Positions 6,798 to 15,472 are shown, counted from the first letter of the stretch. The stretch: DNA of 21,267 bases from JACKII01 sp963974445 (GCA_963974445.1 CAXBDI010000066.1:1-21267), one strand, 5' to 3'. The notes: generated by a model not told the origin, from the sequence alone. Numbers and translations are program-made.

Positions 6798-7805
6798 CTA
6801 TTCCGGCGCGACCTGCACCAGCAGCTTGCCCTGGTTCTCGCCGCGGAACAGCATGCCCAGCCCTTCCGGTGCTTTGCTCAGCCCCTCCAGCACATGCATC
6901 CGCTGCTGGATCTTACCGGCCTTGAGCTGTTCTGCGATCCAGGCGCGGGCTTCCGGGTAGCGCGCGTTGAAGTCGAACACGATGAAGCCTTCGATGCGCG
7001 CCCGCTTGCCGATCAGCATGCCCAGATTCTTCACGCCATAGAGTTCTGTCGCGGCGGTCTGCGAGATGCGGCCGCAGATCGCCACCCGCCCCCGCTCACG
7101 CAGTGCGCCGAGAGCCAAATCAAGCTGCTCGCCGCCGACATTGTCGAAGAACACGTCGCAGCCTTCCGGCATCGCAGCCTTGTAGGCGTTGACCAACTTT
7201 CCGGCCTTGTAGTCGATGGCGGCGTCGATCCCGAGCGTCTCGGTCAGGTAGCGGCATTTCTCCGGCCCGCCGGCGATGCCGACGACGCGGCAGCCTTTGA
7301 TCTTGGCCATTTGCGCCACCATCTGGCCGACGCCGCCGGCAGCAGCGGAGATCAACACGGTCTCACCCGCTTTCGCTGCGCCCACATCAAACAGGCCGAA
7401 ATAGGCGGTTAGCGCCGTCGTTCCCAGCGGCCCGATCCAGTCCTTTGGGCTGCCGACGGAAAGGTCGAGTTTCTGGGTGTCGGCGGCTTTGACCGTCGGA
7501 TGCGTCTGCCAGCCGAGGCGGGCGTTGACGAAATCGCCGGGCTGAAAACCCGGGTCCTCAGACACGAGCACCCGGCCAATGCCGCCCGCCCGCATCGGCG
7601 TGCCGATCTCGACCGGCGGCACATAGCCCGGATTCTCCGAAATCCAGACCCGCATGGCCGGATCGATGGAGATGTAGACGCTCTCCAGCAGCAATTCGCC
7701 GGGTCCCGGCATCTGCACCGGTTGCACGTCCTTCTGGAAATGCTCCGGTCCGGCGATTCCGTCGGGCCGGGATTTCAGCAGGAGCCGATGGTTGCTGTTC
7801 TGCAT
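6798..7805 (-). CDS. NADP-dependent zinc-free MDR oxidoreductase (leukotriene B4 dehydrogenase/curcumin-reductase type)
   Basis: A 335-residue medium-chain reductase. The Rossmann motif is AAAGGVGQ at 154-161, the family element YISIDPAMR lies at 44-52, and GTTALTAYFGL (128-138) is characteristic. The structural- and catalytic-zinc cysteines of alcohol dehydrogenases are absent, placing it with NADPH-dependent alkenal/one oxidoreductases that reduce the C=C bond of enones. ATG 7805 has AAGGA 12 nt upstream and lies 15 nt after the stop of the DUF3095 gene, so the two are cotranscribed. The gene end is 2 nt from the convergent operon, leaving no room for a separate terminator. Cytoplasmic. Its natural substrate cannot be told from sequence. 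Confidence 0.9.
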   Translation of the reverse strand: MQNSNHRLLLKSRPDGIAGPEHFQKDVQPVQMPGPGELLLESVYISIDPAMRVWISENPGYVPPVEIGTPMRAGGIGRVLVSEDPGFQPGDFVNARLGWQTHPTVKAADTQKLDLSVGSPKDWIGPLGTTALTAYFGLFDVGAAKAGETVLISAAAGGVGQMVAQMAKIKGCRVVGIAGGPEKCRYLTETLGIDAAIDYKAGKLVNAYKAAMPEGCDVFFDNVGGEQLDLALGALRERGRVAICGRISQTAATELYGVKNLGMLIGKRARIEGFIVFDFNARYPEARAWIAEQLKAGKIQQRMHVLEGLSKAPEGLGMLFRGENQGKLLVQVAPE

Positions 7806-7820
7806 GGGCTTGGCGCGTCC

Positions 7821-9008
7821 TTATCCATTGTCGGTCAATCGTGCCTTGAACGCCTGCGCCGCCAGAGCGAAGCCGCCGTCGGCACCGTCGATGAAGTGCA
7901 CATGTTGACCCGCCTCCAGGCTGAATACCAGACATGTCATCAGCGCTGAGTCGGCGCGGTGTGTGCCATAAACCAGCGTGCCTGCCTGGTAGTTGGAGGC
8001 CAGATAGGCTTCGATGGCGTCCGCCTGCTGAGGTGTCACGTCCAGCACGAGGCGTAACAAGCCGTCATACTTGCGAAAATCGGTGTTGGCGCGCAATTCG
8101 TTGGCATAGGCAGGTGGATCGTAGGGCCCGACTTTCCGTTGGAAGACTTCGGCTATTCCTTGGAACATGGTCTCTAATAATAGCGACAAATACTGCCGCC
8201 AGGGCGACCGGCTGCCAGCCGTCGCTTTTGCCTCCGCCCACAAAGTGCGGGGCGGCCAGCGGAACCGAATGGTTTCCGGTCGAACCGGGGCTGCACTTTG
8301 GGCATCGGCCTGCAGAATGCCCTGGATCGTAGCTAAACTCTGGCGCAGGACGTTGGCTTGCGCGGAGGGCTCCGGCGAACTGGCGCGCAGCATCAGGACC
8401 AGACTGACACCGTTGCTGGCGCGCAACGGCTCCCACCGGCACGACAGCCCGTTGAGGTCGGGGTCTGCCTCTGCATTGGCAGCGTCGAGCCGGAATGGGT
8501 TGTCGGCACCGGGCGCTTTCACCAGCCGGTCCACCAACTCCAGTCCGCCGCCGGAGAACAGCGCAAGGTTGTTGCCGGGGCTGAGTTCCAGCTTGCGGAC
8601 GGCAATGTCAGACCCGCGCGACCGGATCTCGGAAAGGGCGAGGGCTGCCACCCGCAACTCCAGTCCGAACCGGGTCTTGGCCAGCCCGGCCAGCGCCAGC
8701 AAGGCATCGCGGCCCGCGTTGACGGCTGTTGGTGGCACCAGCAGCGACGCGCCGTCGCCGCCAAAGACATAGGGAATTGCCAGCCCCGGTGCGGCGTTCA
8801 ACACGGCGGTGATGCCGGCGGCACCGACCAGATTGACGTCCTTATAACGTCCGGACGCGATGGCCCCGGTCGAATCCACCACATCGGAGTGTAGTACGCT
8901 CCAGTCGTCCGGAACCGGCACATAGGCTTCCAACTCGGCGACGGCAGCAAAGTCGCTTGTCGAGGGCAATTCGGCGTAGAAGCGTTCAGTGATCACGGCA
9001 GCCTCCAT
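7821..9008 (-). CDS. DUF3095 protein, probable class III cyclase-like domain
   Basis: 395 residues matching what I know of DUF3095: an N-terminal half with SDVVDSTGAI (41-50), YKDVNLVGAAG (55-65) and VFGGDGASLLVPP (81-93), and a C-terminal part rich in aromatics ending with a GTLVYGTHRADSALMTCLVF segment. The aspartate-containing first motif and the GGDG turn resemble the two metal-binding positions of class III nucleotide cyclases (D42/D45 and D85), so a nucleotide-cyclising or binding role is plausible but unproven. ATG 9008 is supported by GAGG 9 nt upstream on the minus strand. It is the first gene of a two-gene unit with the MDR reductase. No signal peptide or transmembrane segment. Confidence 0.8.
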   Translation of the reverse strand: MEAAVITERFYAELPSTSDFAAVAELEAYVPVPDDWSVLHSDVVDSTGAIASGRYKDVNLVGAAGITAVLNAAPGLAIPYVFGGDGASLLVPPTAVNAGRDALLALAGLAKTRFGLELRVAALALSEIRSRGSDIAVRKLELSPGNNLALFSGGGLELVDRLVKAPGADNPFRLDAANAEADPDLNGLSCRWEPLRASNGVSLVLMLRASSPEPSAQANVLRQSLATIQGILQADAQSAAPVRPETIRFRWPPRTLWAEAKATAGSRSPWRQYLSLLLETMFQGIAEVFQRKVGPYDPPAYANELRANTDFRKYDGLLRLVLDVTPQQADAIEAYLASNYQAGTLVYGTHRADSALMTCLVFSLEAGQHVHFIDGADGGFALAAQAFKARLTDNG

Positions 9009-9082
9009 TGATGGCTACCTCACCATACGGAAACGATGCCCGATTGGACGCCGCTCTGCCGCAAGCTTGCCGTCGCAGATGA

Positions 9083-10219
9083 CTACGACAGGTCGCTGAA
9101 TCGCTTCAGGTGGAAGTCGACATCGCCGAATGAGCGGTCGACCATGGTGAGGCGTTTGAAGTAGTGACCCGCCGCATACTCGTCGGTCATGCCGATGCCG
9201 CCGTGCAACTGGATCGCCTGCTGGCCGACATAGCGGCCGGACTTGCCGATCTGTACCTTGGCCGCGGACATGGCTTTCTTGCGCTCGGCCTCGTCTTCCT
9301 CATCGACCCGCATCGCCGCCATCATCGCCATCGATTTGGCTTCCTCGTGCGCGATGAACATATCGACCATGCGATGTTGCAACACCTGGAATTTGCCAAT
9401 TGGCTGGCCGAACTGCTCACGGGTTTTGATGTATTCCAGCGTCATGTCGTTCAGGTGGCTCATGGCGCCTGTCGCCTCCGCTGCGATGGCGGCAATGGCG
9501 TGATCGATCACTTTTTCGATCACTGGCAGAGCTTTGCCCATCGCGCCTAGCATGGCGCTCTGGCCGACCTCGACATTCTCCAGCGTCACCTCGCCGGCGC
9601 GCAGACCGTCGGCAGTTGGATAACCGCGAACCGAAACACCGGCCTGGTCCTTATCGACGATGAACAGAGAGATACCGTCGGCATCCCGCGAATTACCAGA
9701 GGTGCGGGCGGAAACAATGATCTTGTCGGCAGCAGGTGCCCCGAACACGACGCCCTTCATACCGTTCAGCTTAAACGAGCCGTCGCGGATCGGTTGGGCC
9801 GTCGTCTCCACATCCGACAGATTGTAGCGCGACTGGCGTTCGGCAAAGCCAAAGGCCAGTTTCAGTTTGCCTTCTGCCACCTGTGGCAGCAGTGATTTCT
9901 TCTGTTCGTCGGAGCCGCCATGCACGATGGCGCCGGCACCCATGATGACGGTGGCCATGTAGGGCTCCGTTACCAAGCCTTTGCCGAATTCTTCCATCAC
10001 GATCATCGTCTCGACCGGGCCGAGACCGATGCCGCCGTATTCCTCCGGCAGGGAGAGCGCGAGCCAGCCTAACTCGGCGAACTGCTTCCAGTTGTTCTCG
10101 GAGAAGCCGGCATCGGTCGCCACCAGGGCGCGGCGTTGTTCGAAGCTATAATTGGTCTGGACGAACCTGGCGACGCTGTCCTGCAGTTGGCGTTGCTCGT
10201 CTGAAAGTTCGAAATCCAT
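9083..10219 (-). CDS. acyl-CoA dehydrogenase, PimD-like (small-subunit type)
   Basis: 378-residue flavoprotein with all three acyl-CoA dehydrogenase domains: the N-terminal helical part (LPEEYGGIGLG), the middle beta domain (LAFGFAERQSRYNL) and the C-terminal helical part (EYIKTREQFGQPIGKFQVLQ; QLHGGIGMTDEY). The ending GHYFKRLTMVDRSFGDVDFH resembles pimeloyl-CoA dehydrogenase small subunits. At the place of the catalytic glutamate of medium-chain enzymes (YEG) there is D361-R-S instead. Related enzymes work as heteromers with a second FadE-type subunit, which is not in this window. The start at 10219 (MDFELSDEQ) is chosen over an upstream ATG at 10270 because GAGGA stands just ahead of it and the 17 extra residues are unlike the family. 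Likely substrates are medium-chain, dicarboxylic or branched acyl-CoAs. Confidence 0.9.
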   Translation of the reverse strand: MDFELSDEQRQLQDSVARFVQTNYSFEQRRALVATDAGFSENNWKQFAELGWLALSLPEEYGGIGLGPVETMIVMEEFGKGLVTEPYMATVIMGAGAIVHGGSDEQKKSLLPQVAEGKLKLAFGFAERQSRYNLSDVETTAQPIRDGSFKLNGMKGVVFGAPAADKIIVSARTSGNSRDADGISLFIVDKDQAGVSVRGYPTADGLRAGEVTLENVEVGQSAMLGAMGKALPVIEKVIDHAIAAIAAEATGAMSHLNDMTLEYIKTREQFGQPIGKFQVLQHRMVDMFIAHEEAKSMAMMAAMRVDEEDEAERKKAMSAAKVQIGKSGRYVGQQAIQLHGGIGMTDEYAAGHYFKRLTMVDRSFGDVDFHLKRFSDLS

Positions 10220-10309
10220 GAGTGCATCCTCGTAGGTGGGGCATCTTTTTGTGCAAAAAGCTGACTGCAAAGCTACGGCGGTCAGCCGGCCTTGGCAAGC
10301 CGCTGTGCG

Positions 10310-11269
10310 CTATATCAGGGCCATTGTCTTCCGCGCCAAATCAGCCGCCTCGACGATCATTTCTTCAATGACCTGCGCTGCCGGCTTGATGCTGCTCTCC
10401 GCCTTCAGCATCCCGCAGACCTGGCCGACTACTGCCTGCCGGCTGCCGTCATAAGAATCGCCCTGCTTGCGGCCCTGGCGCACGGCGCGTTCGTAGGGCT
10501 TGAGGTCGGCGGCAGTGGCCCCGGACAGGCGAGCAGCCTCATAGGCGCGAACCTCCGCCGTGGCGAAAGCGCGGGTGGTTTTGCCGGTCAGGCTTTTGGT
10601 GATGATCGTGCCTTCCTCGTCGGTCTCCAGGATCATCCGCTTGTACCATTGGCCGCCATCGGCCTCCGGCGTGCAGATGAGGCGGGTCCCGAGTTGCACG
10701 CCGACGGCACCTAACGCCAAGGCTGCGAGAAAGCCTCTACCGTCGCCGATACCGCCGGCGGCGATCACCGGCACCTTCACGGCATCGACCACCTGCGGCA
10801 CCAGCGGCATGGTGGAGATGTGACCGACATGGCCGCCAGCCTCGGTGCCGGAGGCGACGATGGCGTCGGCCCCCTCCGCTTCGACCCGCAAGGCGTGGCG
10901 GACCGTGGGCACGACGGGGATGACCTTGATGCCGACCGCGCGCATGGCGCCGACCGCGTCCGGCCCGGGATCGCCCAGGCCCGTCGTCACCACGGGAATC
11001 TTCTGGTCGATGCAGATTTGCGCACGCTTTTCGGTGAAGGCGCGGCCAACGGGCGTGATATTTACGCCAAATGGCTTGTCGGTCAGGGCCCGGGTCTCGT
11101 CGATCTGGCGCAGCAGGTCCGCCTCGGTCTCGCCAAAAGTCGGCAAGACGCCGAGGCCACCGGCCTCGCTGACTGCCGCCACGAGACGGGGCTTGCCGGC
11201 ACCCTGCATCGCTCCCATCAGGATGGGGTAGCGAATCGCGAGCATGTCGCAGATAATTGTATGAAACAT
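10310..11269 (-). CDS. nitronate monooxygenase / 2-nitropropane dioxygenase family flavoprotein
   Basis: A 319-residue FMN-binding TIM barrel. PILMGAMQGAG (15-25) at the first strand, KPFGVNITP (65-73), the active-site segment SGTEAGGHVGH (140-150) and the phosphate-binding AAGGIGDGRG (170-179) are all present. The family oxidises nitronates or acts as enoyl-type reductases (FabK-like). ATG 11269 is preferred because AGGA at 11279-11282 lies 9 nt upstream; an in-frame ATG at 11278 abuts that AGGA and is less likely. It is divergent from the crotonase gene across 81 nt and lies 90 nt upstream of the acyl-CoA dehydrogenase gene, a common arrangement in acyl-CoA catabolism clusters. Cytoplasmic. 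The exact substrate is open. Confidence 0.9.
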   Translation of the reverse strand: MFHTIICDMLAIRYPILMGAMQGAGKPRLVAAVSEAGGLGVLPTFGETEADLLRQIDETRALTDKPFGVNITPVGRAFTEKRAQICIDQKIPVVTTGLGDPGPDAVGAMRAVGIKVIPVVPTVRHALRVEAEGADAIVASGTEAGGHVGHISTMPLVPQVVDAVKVPVIAAGGIGDGRGFLAALALGAVGVQLGTRLICTPEADGGQWYKRMILETDEEGTIITKSLTGKTTRAFATAEVRAYEAARLSGATAADLKPYERAVRQGRKQGDSYDGSRQAVVGQVCGMLKAESSIKPAAQVIEEMIVEAADLARKTMALI

Positions 11270-11350
11270 TGATGCCATTCCTAGCGTGAAGATTTCCTGG
11301 CATTGTCTCGCTCACTGCCCATCAGCGCAAGGAGGCGCAAGGTCGATGAG

Positions 11351-12112
11351 ATGCCCAGCGTAACCTACGAGCGAGACGGCTCCGTCGCGATCATCACCAT
11401 CAATCGCCCCGACTTTCGCAACGCACTCGATCTGGCGGCGGCTGAAGCATTTGCCGACGCGGCCCACCGCCTGGTCATCGACCAGGATGTTAGGGCCGCA
11501 GTGCTGACCGGAGCCGGCGATACGTTCTGCGCTGGCGCAGACCTTTCGGAGATGGCGGCCAAGGGAGCCGTGTATCGCCCATGGGCAGGTGCCGACGGAC
11601 CGCTGGCGAACCCGCCCGCCAAACCGGTCATCGCTGCCGTCGAAGGGTATGCCGTTGCGGGAGGATTGGGCGTCGCTCTTTGGGCAGACATGCGAATTGC
11701 CAGCGAAACCGCGGTGTTCGGCGTATTCTGCCGGCGATTCGGTGTGCCGATGAGCGATGGCACGCCGACGCGCCTGCCGCGGGTCGTGGGCGAGGGGAGG
11801 GCGCTGGACATGCTGCTGACCGGCCGGCCGGTCCATGCGGAGGAGGCATACACCATCGGCCTTGCCAACCGCCTTGTTCCAGCGGGGCAGGCTCTTGCCA
11901 TAGCGATGAAGCTCGCGCACGAAATCTCGGCCTTCCCGCCGATGGCGGTTGCTGCCGACAGACAAGCCGCCTTGGAATCGTTCGACCGACCGGAACCTGT
12001 CGCCCTCGTCAACGAGGCAGAGGGCGCGGCAAGTGCCAAGGCCAATGAGGCGCAAGCGGGGGCCGCCAGGTTCTCTGCGGGAATTGGCCGCCATGGAACG
12101 CGAACGGACTAG
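11351..12112 (+). CDS. crotonase-superfamily protein (enoyl-CoA hydratase-like), lacking both canonical glutamates
   Basis: A 253-residue crotonase. The oxyanion-hole segment FCAGADLSEM (59-68) and the second half-site KPVIAAVEGYAVAGG (91-105) are intact, as are LTGRPVHAEEAYTIGLANRLVP and a family-typical C-terminus. The hydratase glutamates (rat Glu144 and Glu164) align with G107 (AGGLGVALWAD) and C127 (FGVFCRRFG). The FGVFCRR type is common in one alphaproteobacterial and actinobacterial branch, but there the first position is usually Glu (GGLELALW). Simple water addition is therefore doubtful; isomerase, hydrolase or another activity is possible. ATG 11351 has AAGG 8 nt upstream and a stronger GGAGG at 11331-11335. 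Divergent from the nitronate monooxygenase gene. Confidence 0.9.
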   Translation: MPSVTYERDGSVAIITINRPDFRNALDLAAAEAFADAAHRLVIDQDVRAAVLTGAGDTFCAGADLSEMAAKGAVYRPWAGADGPLANPPAKPVIAAVEGYAVAGGLGVALWADMRIASETAVFGVFCRRFGVPMSDGTPTRLPRVVGEGRALDMLLTGRPVHAEEAYTIGLANRLVPAGQALAIAMKLAHEISAFPPMAVAADRQAALESFDRPEPVALVNEAEGAASAKANEAQAGAARFSAGIGRHGTRTD

Positions 12113-12198
12113 TCGCTATGCGCTAAGCTTCATTGCGACGCCAAATTTTTGCCCCGCTCGACTTACAAGATCACGTGAAATCAATCAGGAGACAGAAA

Positions 12199-12633
12199 AT
12201 GTTTAATGAATTCAAGAAATTTGCCCTACGTGGCAACGTTTTGGACATGGCAGTGGGCATCATTATCGGGGCTGCCTTCACAACCATCGTTCAATCTGCC
12301 GTCAAAGACATTATCATGCCACCAATCGGTATGATCACCGGCGGGGTCGACTTCTCCGACTTGTTCATCAACCTTTCGGGCGAGGCGGTCACCTCAGTTG
12401 ATGCGGCCAAAGAAGCGGGCATCCCGGTAATCGCCTACGGCCTGTTTATCAACGCTGTCATCACCTTCGTCATAGTCGCCTTCGTGCTGTTCTTGCTGAT
12501 CCGTGGTATGAACAAGCTACAAGAAAAAGAAGAAGCGGCTCCGCCGAAACCCGCCCCGCCGCCGCGCGAAGAGGTGCTTCTGGAAGAAATCCGCGATCTG
12601 CTGAAAGCGCAACAAATACCACCGAAGCCGTAG
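12199..12633 (+). CDS. mscL: large-conductance mechanosensitive channel MscL
   Basis: 144 residues that open a pore in the inner membrane under extreme turgor. The N-terminal helix MFNEFKKFALRGNVLDMAVG runs into TM1 (IIIGAAFTTIVQSAVKDIIMPPIG), with a periplasmic loop at about 46-78, TM2 (YGLFINAVITFVIVAFVLFLLI, about 80-101) and a cytoplasmic bundle. The C-terminal helix is preceded by an unusually proline-rich linker (PPKPAPPP) and ends with a PPKP tail. AGGAGA at 12187-12192 stands 6 nt before ATG 12199, which also matches the conserved family start. It is monocistronic by position and ends 19 nt before a convergent gene. Confidence 0.97.
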   Translation: MFNEFKKFALRGNVLDMAVGIIIGAAFTTIVQSAVKDIIMPPIGMITGGVDFSDLFINLSGEAVTSVDAAKEAGIPVIAYGLFINAVITFVIVAFVLFLLIRGMNKLQEKEEAAPPKPAPPPREEVLLEEIRDLLKAQQIPPKP

Positions 12634-12652
12634 CGAAAAGAGCCACGAGAGG

Positions 12653-13825
12653 TTAGCCGCTCTGGCCAAACAACTCCCGCCCAATAAGCCATCGGCGGAT
12701 TTCCTGGGTGCCGGCGCCGATCTCGTAGAGCTTGGCGTCGCGCAGCAGCCGACCGGTTGGATAGTCATTGATATAACCGTTGCCGCCCAGGCACTGGATC
12801 GCTTCCAGCGCCATCCACGTGGCTTTTTCGGCTGTGTAAAGGATCACGCCTGCCGCATCCATGCGGGTCGTGTCCCCACGGTCGCAGGCCTTGGCGACGG
12901 CGTAGGCATAGGCTTTGCACGCGTTCATGGTCGTATACATATCGGCGAGCTTCGCCTGCATGATTTGAAAGTTGCCGATAGGCTCACCGAACTGCTCGCG
13001 TTCGTGCACATAGGGCAGCACAACATCCATGCAGCTTTGCATGATGCCGAGCGGGCCGCCGGACAGCACCAGCCGCTCATAATCCAGGCCGCTCATCAAC
13101 ACGTTGACGCCGCGTCCGACTTGACCGAGGACGTTTTCGGCCGGCACCTCGCAATCCTGAAAAATCAACTCAGCCGTATTCGAACCGCGCATACCGAGCT
13201 TGTCGAGCTTCAGGCCGGTGGAGAAGCCCTTGAACCCCCTCTCGATCAGAAACGCCGTGATGCCGCGCGGCCCCGCCTCCGGGTCAGTCTTGGCGTAGAC
13301 CACCAGCGTTTCGGCGTCCGGCCCGTTAGTGATCCACATTTTCGAACCGTTCAGGATGTAGCGGTCGCCTTTCTTCTCGGCCCGCAGCTTCATCGACACC
13401 ACGTCGGAGCCGGCGTTCGGCTCACTCATCGCTAGCGCGCCGACGTGTTCGCCGGAGACCAGCTTCGGTAAATAGCGTGCCTTCTGCTCCGCCGTGCCGT
13501 TGCGGTGGATCTGGTTGATGCACAAATTGGAGTGCGCGCCGTAGGACAAGCCGACGCTGGCCGACGCGCGGCTGACCTCCTCCATCGCCACCATGTGCTC
13601 CAGAAAGCCCATGTCACTGCCGCCATACTCCTCCGCCACGGTCACACCGAGTAGCCCGAGGCTGCCGAGTTTCGGCCAAAGGTCCATGGGAAAGGCATTG
13701 TCGCGGTCGATATCTGCGGCGCGCGGCGCAATCTCTTCCGCAGCGAACGCCTGCACACTGTCACGCAGCATATCCGCAGTTTCACCGAGGGAGTAATCGA
13801 GGGTTGGCATGGAGTTTGGCAGCAT
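12653..13825 (-). CDS. ivd: isovaleryl-CoA dehydrogenase
   Basis: A 390-residue flavoprotein of leucine catabolism that converts isovaleryl-CoA to 3-methylcrotonyl-CoA. Diagnostic features are the FAD/substrate segment LAMSEPNAGSDV (131-142), WITNGPDA (164-171), the catalytic base E250 in SGLDYERLVLSGGP (the position used by isovaleryl-CoA dehydrogenases rather than the C-terminal Glu), and CLGGNGYINDYPTGRLLRDA near the end. ATG 13825 is chosen because CCTCC at 13831-13835 (GGAGG on the minus strand) is 5 nt upstream; an in-frame ATG at 13852 would place that site inside the gene. The methylcrotonyl-CoA carboxylase genes often found next door are not adjacent. Electrons go to ETF. Confidence 0.95.
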   Translation of the reverse strand: MLPNSMPTLDYSLGETADMLRDSVQAFAAEEIAPRAADIDRDNAFPMDLWPKLGSLGLLGVTVAEEYGGSDMGFLEHMVAMEEVSRASASVGLSYGAHSNLCINQIHRNGTAEQKARYLPKLVSGEHVGALAMSEPNAGSDVVSMKLRAEKKGDRYILNGSKMWITNGPDAETLVVYAKTDPEAGPRGITAFLIERGFKGFSTGLKLDKLGMRGSNTAELIFQDCEVPAENVLGQVGRGVNVLMSGLDYERLVLSGGPLGIMQSCMDVVLPYVHEREQFGEPIGNFQIMQAKLADMYTTMNACKAYAYAVAKACDRGDTTRMDAAGVILYTAEKATWMALEAIQCLGGNGYINDYPTGRLLRDAKLYEIGAGTQEIRRWLIGRELFGQSG

Positions 13826-13999
13826 CGGCGCCTCCGCTAACGTCGGGAACAAAGCAACTGTGTTCGCCAGGCGGAGTTAATCACGGAACCCAGCCCGTCG
13901 CCAGGGGCGGCGTTTACTGGATCTTGGCCAAAACCACTATAAGCATCCGGTTGGGCTGGTGCAGCGCACCGTGCTCCACCGGATAGGGAGACATAGGCG
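13826..13999. promoter_or_regulatory. divergent intergenic region between ivd and the LuxO-like gene
   Basis: 174 nt that must hold both divergent promoters. A TATAAG box at 13938-13943, with TTACTG at 13914-13919 and an 18-nt spacer, is a weak candidate for the rightward promoter. GGGAG at 13985-13989 serves the LuxO-like start at 14000. I see no TTGCA-N3-TGCAA dyad here, so the regulator shows no visible autoregulatory site. Confidence 0.3.
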
Positions 14000-15451
14000 A
14001 TGGCGCAGAGTCCGGCGCACATTCTGTTGGTTGAGGATTCGAACGCGCTGGCCAGGGTGTACGAGGAGTTCCTGGCGGTTGAAGGCCATACAGTCACCCG
14101 CGTAGCCAGTGCGGCGGCCGCAATGCGGGCGTTGGCGGATTCGGCGCCAGACATCATGGTGCTGGACCTGCAATTGCCCGATGCCAACGGTATCGAGGTG
14201 CTAAAACACGTACGAGCCGAGGGCATGAGCGTCGCGGTCGTCGTGGTGACCGCCAATGGCTCGATCAACGTCGCTGTCGAGGCGATGCGCGAGGGCGCAT
14301 ACGACTTCATCGTCAAGCCGATCAGTGCGGAACGATTGATCTTCACCATCCGCAACAGCGTAGAGCGGCAGACCCTGTCGACCATTGTGCAAACCTATAA
14401 GGGCCAGATCGACCGCAACCAGTTCTGCGGGTTCATCGGTAATTCGCTGCCGATGCAGGCGGTCTATCGCACCATCGAAAGCGCCGCCCGAAGCAAGGCT
14501 TCGATCTTTGTAACCGGCGAATCCGGTACCGGCAAAGAAGTCTGTGCCGAGGCGGTGCACCAAACCAGCAGCAGAAACGGCAAACCGTTCGTTGCGCTGA
14601 ATTGCGCCGCTATCCCCAAGGACCTGATGGAAAGCGAAATCTTCGGCCACGTCAAAGGTGCTTTCACCGGTGCGACAACGGACCGGACCGGCGCCGCTAT
14701 GCAGGCAAACGGCGGCACCTTGTTCCTGGACGAAGTGTGCGATATGCCGCTGGAGCTGCAGGTAAAATTGCTTCGGTTTGTGCAAACTGGTACCGTTGCC
14801 CCTGTTGGCGCGCAGTCAACCAAAACCGTCGACGTCCGTTTCATTTGCGCCACAAACCGCGATCCGATGGAAGAAGTGCGATCAGGGCGGTTCCGTGAGG
14901 ACTTATTCTACCGCCTGCATGTTATTCCCATCGACCTGCCGCCGCTAAGAGAGCGGGATGCAGATGTCATCGTGCTGGCCCGGCATTTCCTAGAAGTGTT
15001 CGCAAAAGAGGAAGGCCGGAGCTTTGCAGATTTCGACGAGGCGGCGTGCGATACGATACAGCGCTACCAATGGCCCGGAAACGTACGGCAATTGCAAAAT
15101 GTCATTCGCAACATTGTCGTTCTGAATGACGCGCAAATTGTAACGGCCAGCATGCTCTCCGAAGTCTTGCACGATCACGGCGAGGAGCCGCATCTAGAGG
15201 CTGAGAGCGCCTTATTCCCTTTGCAAAACGATTTTGGACGCAAGGTGTCTCGGTCCAAACCGGTCGCCGAAGAGGTGCGGCCGTTGGCCGAGGTCGAACG
15301 CGACGCCATCACGACAGCATTGGATGCAGCGGACAACAATGTCGCTCGTGCGGCTGCGATGCTTGAAATCAGCCCCTCAACCATCTATCGCAAGATGGCG
15401 CGTTGGGGGGATGGCGCAACAATGATGGCGTCTACATCGCCGCTGTCCTAA
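14000..15451 (+). CDS. LuxO-like sigma-54-dependent response regulator (NtrC family)
   Basis: 483 residues in three domains. The receiver (1-120) has acidic E12/D13, phospho-acceptor D56 (VLDLQLP), T84 and K106 (FIVKPIS), all intact. The AAA+ domain (about 143-375) carries Walker A GESGTGKE (173-180), the sigma-54-contacting GAFTGA (220-225) and Walker B LFLDE (241-245). The Fis-type helix-turn-helix (430-470) ends SPSTIYRKM. The central domain (FIGNSLPMQAVYRTIESAAR, SKASIFVTGESGTGKEV) and the DNA-binding end resemble Vibrio LuxO more than NtrC or DctD. It should activate a sigma-54 promoter when phosphorylated. No kinase or LuxU-like phosphotransferase gene is in the window. A matching dyad and sigma-54 promoter lie downstream, before the first NarL-type gene. 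The epimerase follows after 21 nt. Confidence 0.93.
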   Translation: MAQSPAHILLVEDSNALARVYEEFLAVEGHTVTRVASAAAAMRALADSAPDIMVLDLQLPDANGIEVLKHVRAEGMSVAVVVVTANGSINVAVEAMREGAYDFIVKPISAERLIFTIRNSVERQTLSTIVQTYKGQIDRNQFCGFIGNSLPMQAVYRTIESAARSKASIFVTGESGTGKEVCAEAVHQTSSRNGKPFVALNCAAIPKDLMESEIFGHVKGAFTGATTDRTGAAMQANGGTLFLDEVCDMPLELQVKLLRFVQTGTVAPVGAQSTKTVDVRFICATNRDPMEEVRSGRFREDLFYRLHVIPIDLPPLRERDADVIVLARHFLEVFAKEEGRSFADFDEAACDTIQRYQWPGNVRQLQNVIRNIVVLNDAQIVTASMLSEVLHDHGEEPHLEAESALFPLQNDFGRKVSRSKPVAEEVRPLAEVERDAITTALDAADNNVARAAAMLEISPSTIYRKMARWGDGATMMASTSPLS

Positions 15452-15472
15452 CCCAAAGCGTGGATTGAGTAA

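Noticed and set aside
6790..6800. Possible overlap or fusion between the ABM-like gene and the convergent reductase
   Set aside because: The stops are distinct and separated by 2 nt; this is simply tight convergent packing.
11299..11312. TGGCATTGTCTCGCT as a second sigma-54 promoter before the crotonase gene
   Set aside because: The GG and GC are separated by 9 nt rather than the obligatory 10, and the TT of the -12 element is missing.
13805..13822. TTGGCATGGAGTTTGGCA as a sigma-54 promoter before the LuxO-like gene
   Set aside because: GG and GC are 11 nt apart and the element lies inside the start of the isovaleryl-CoA dehydrogenase gene.
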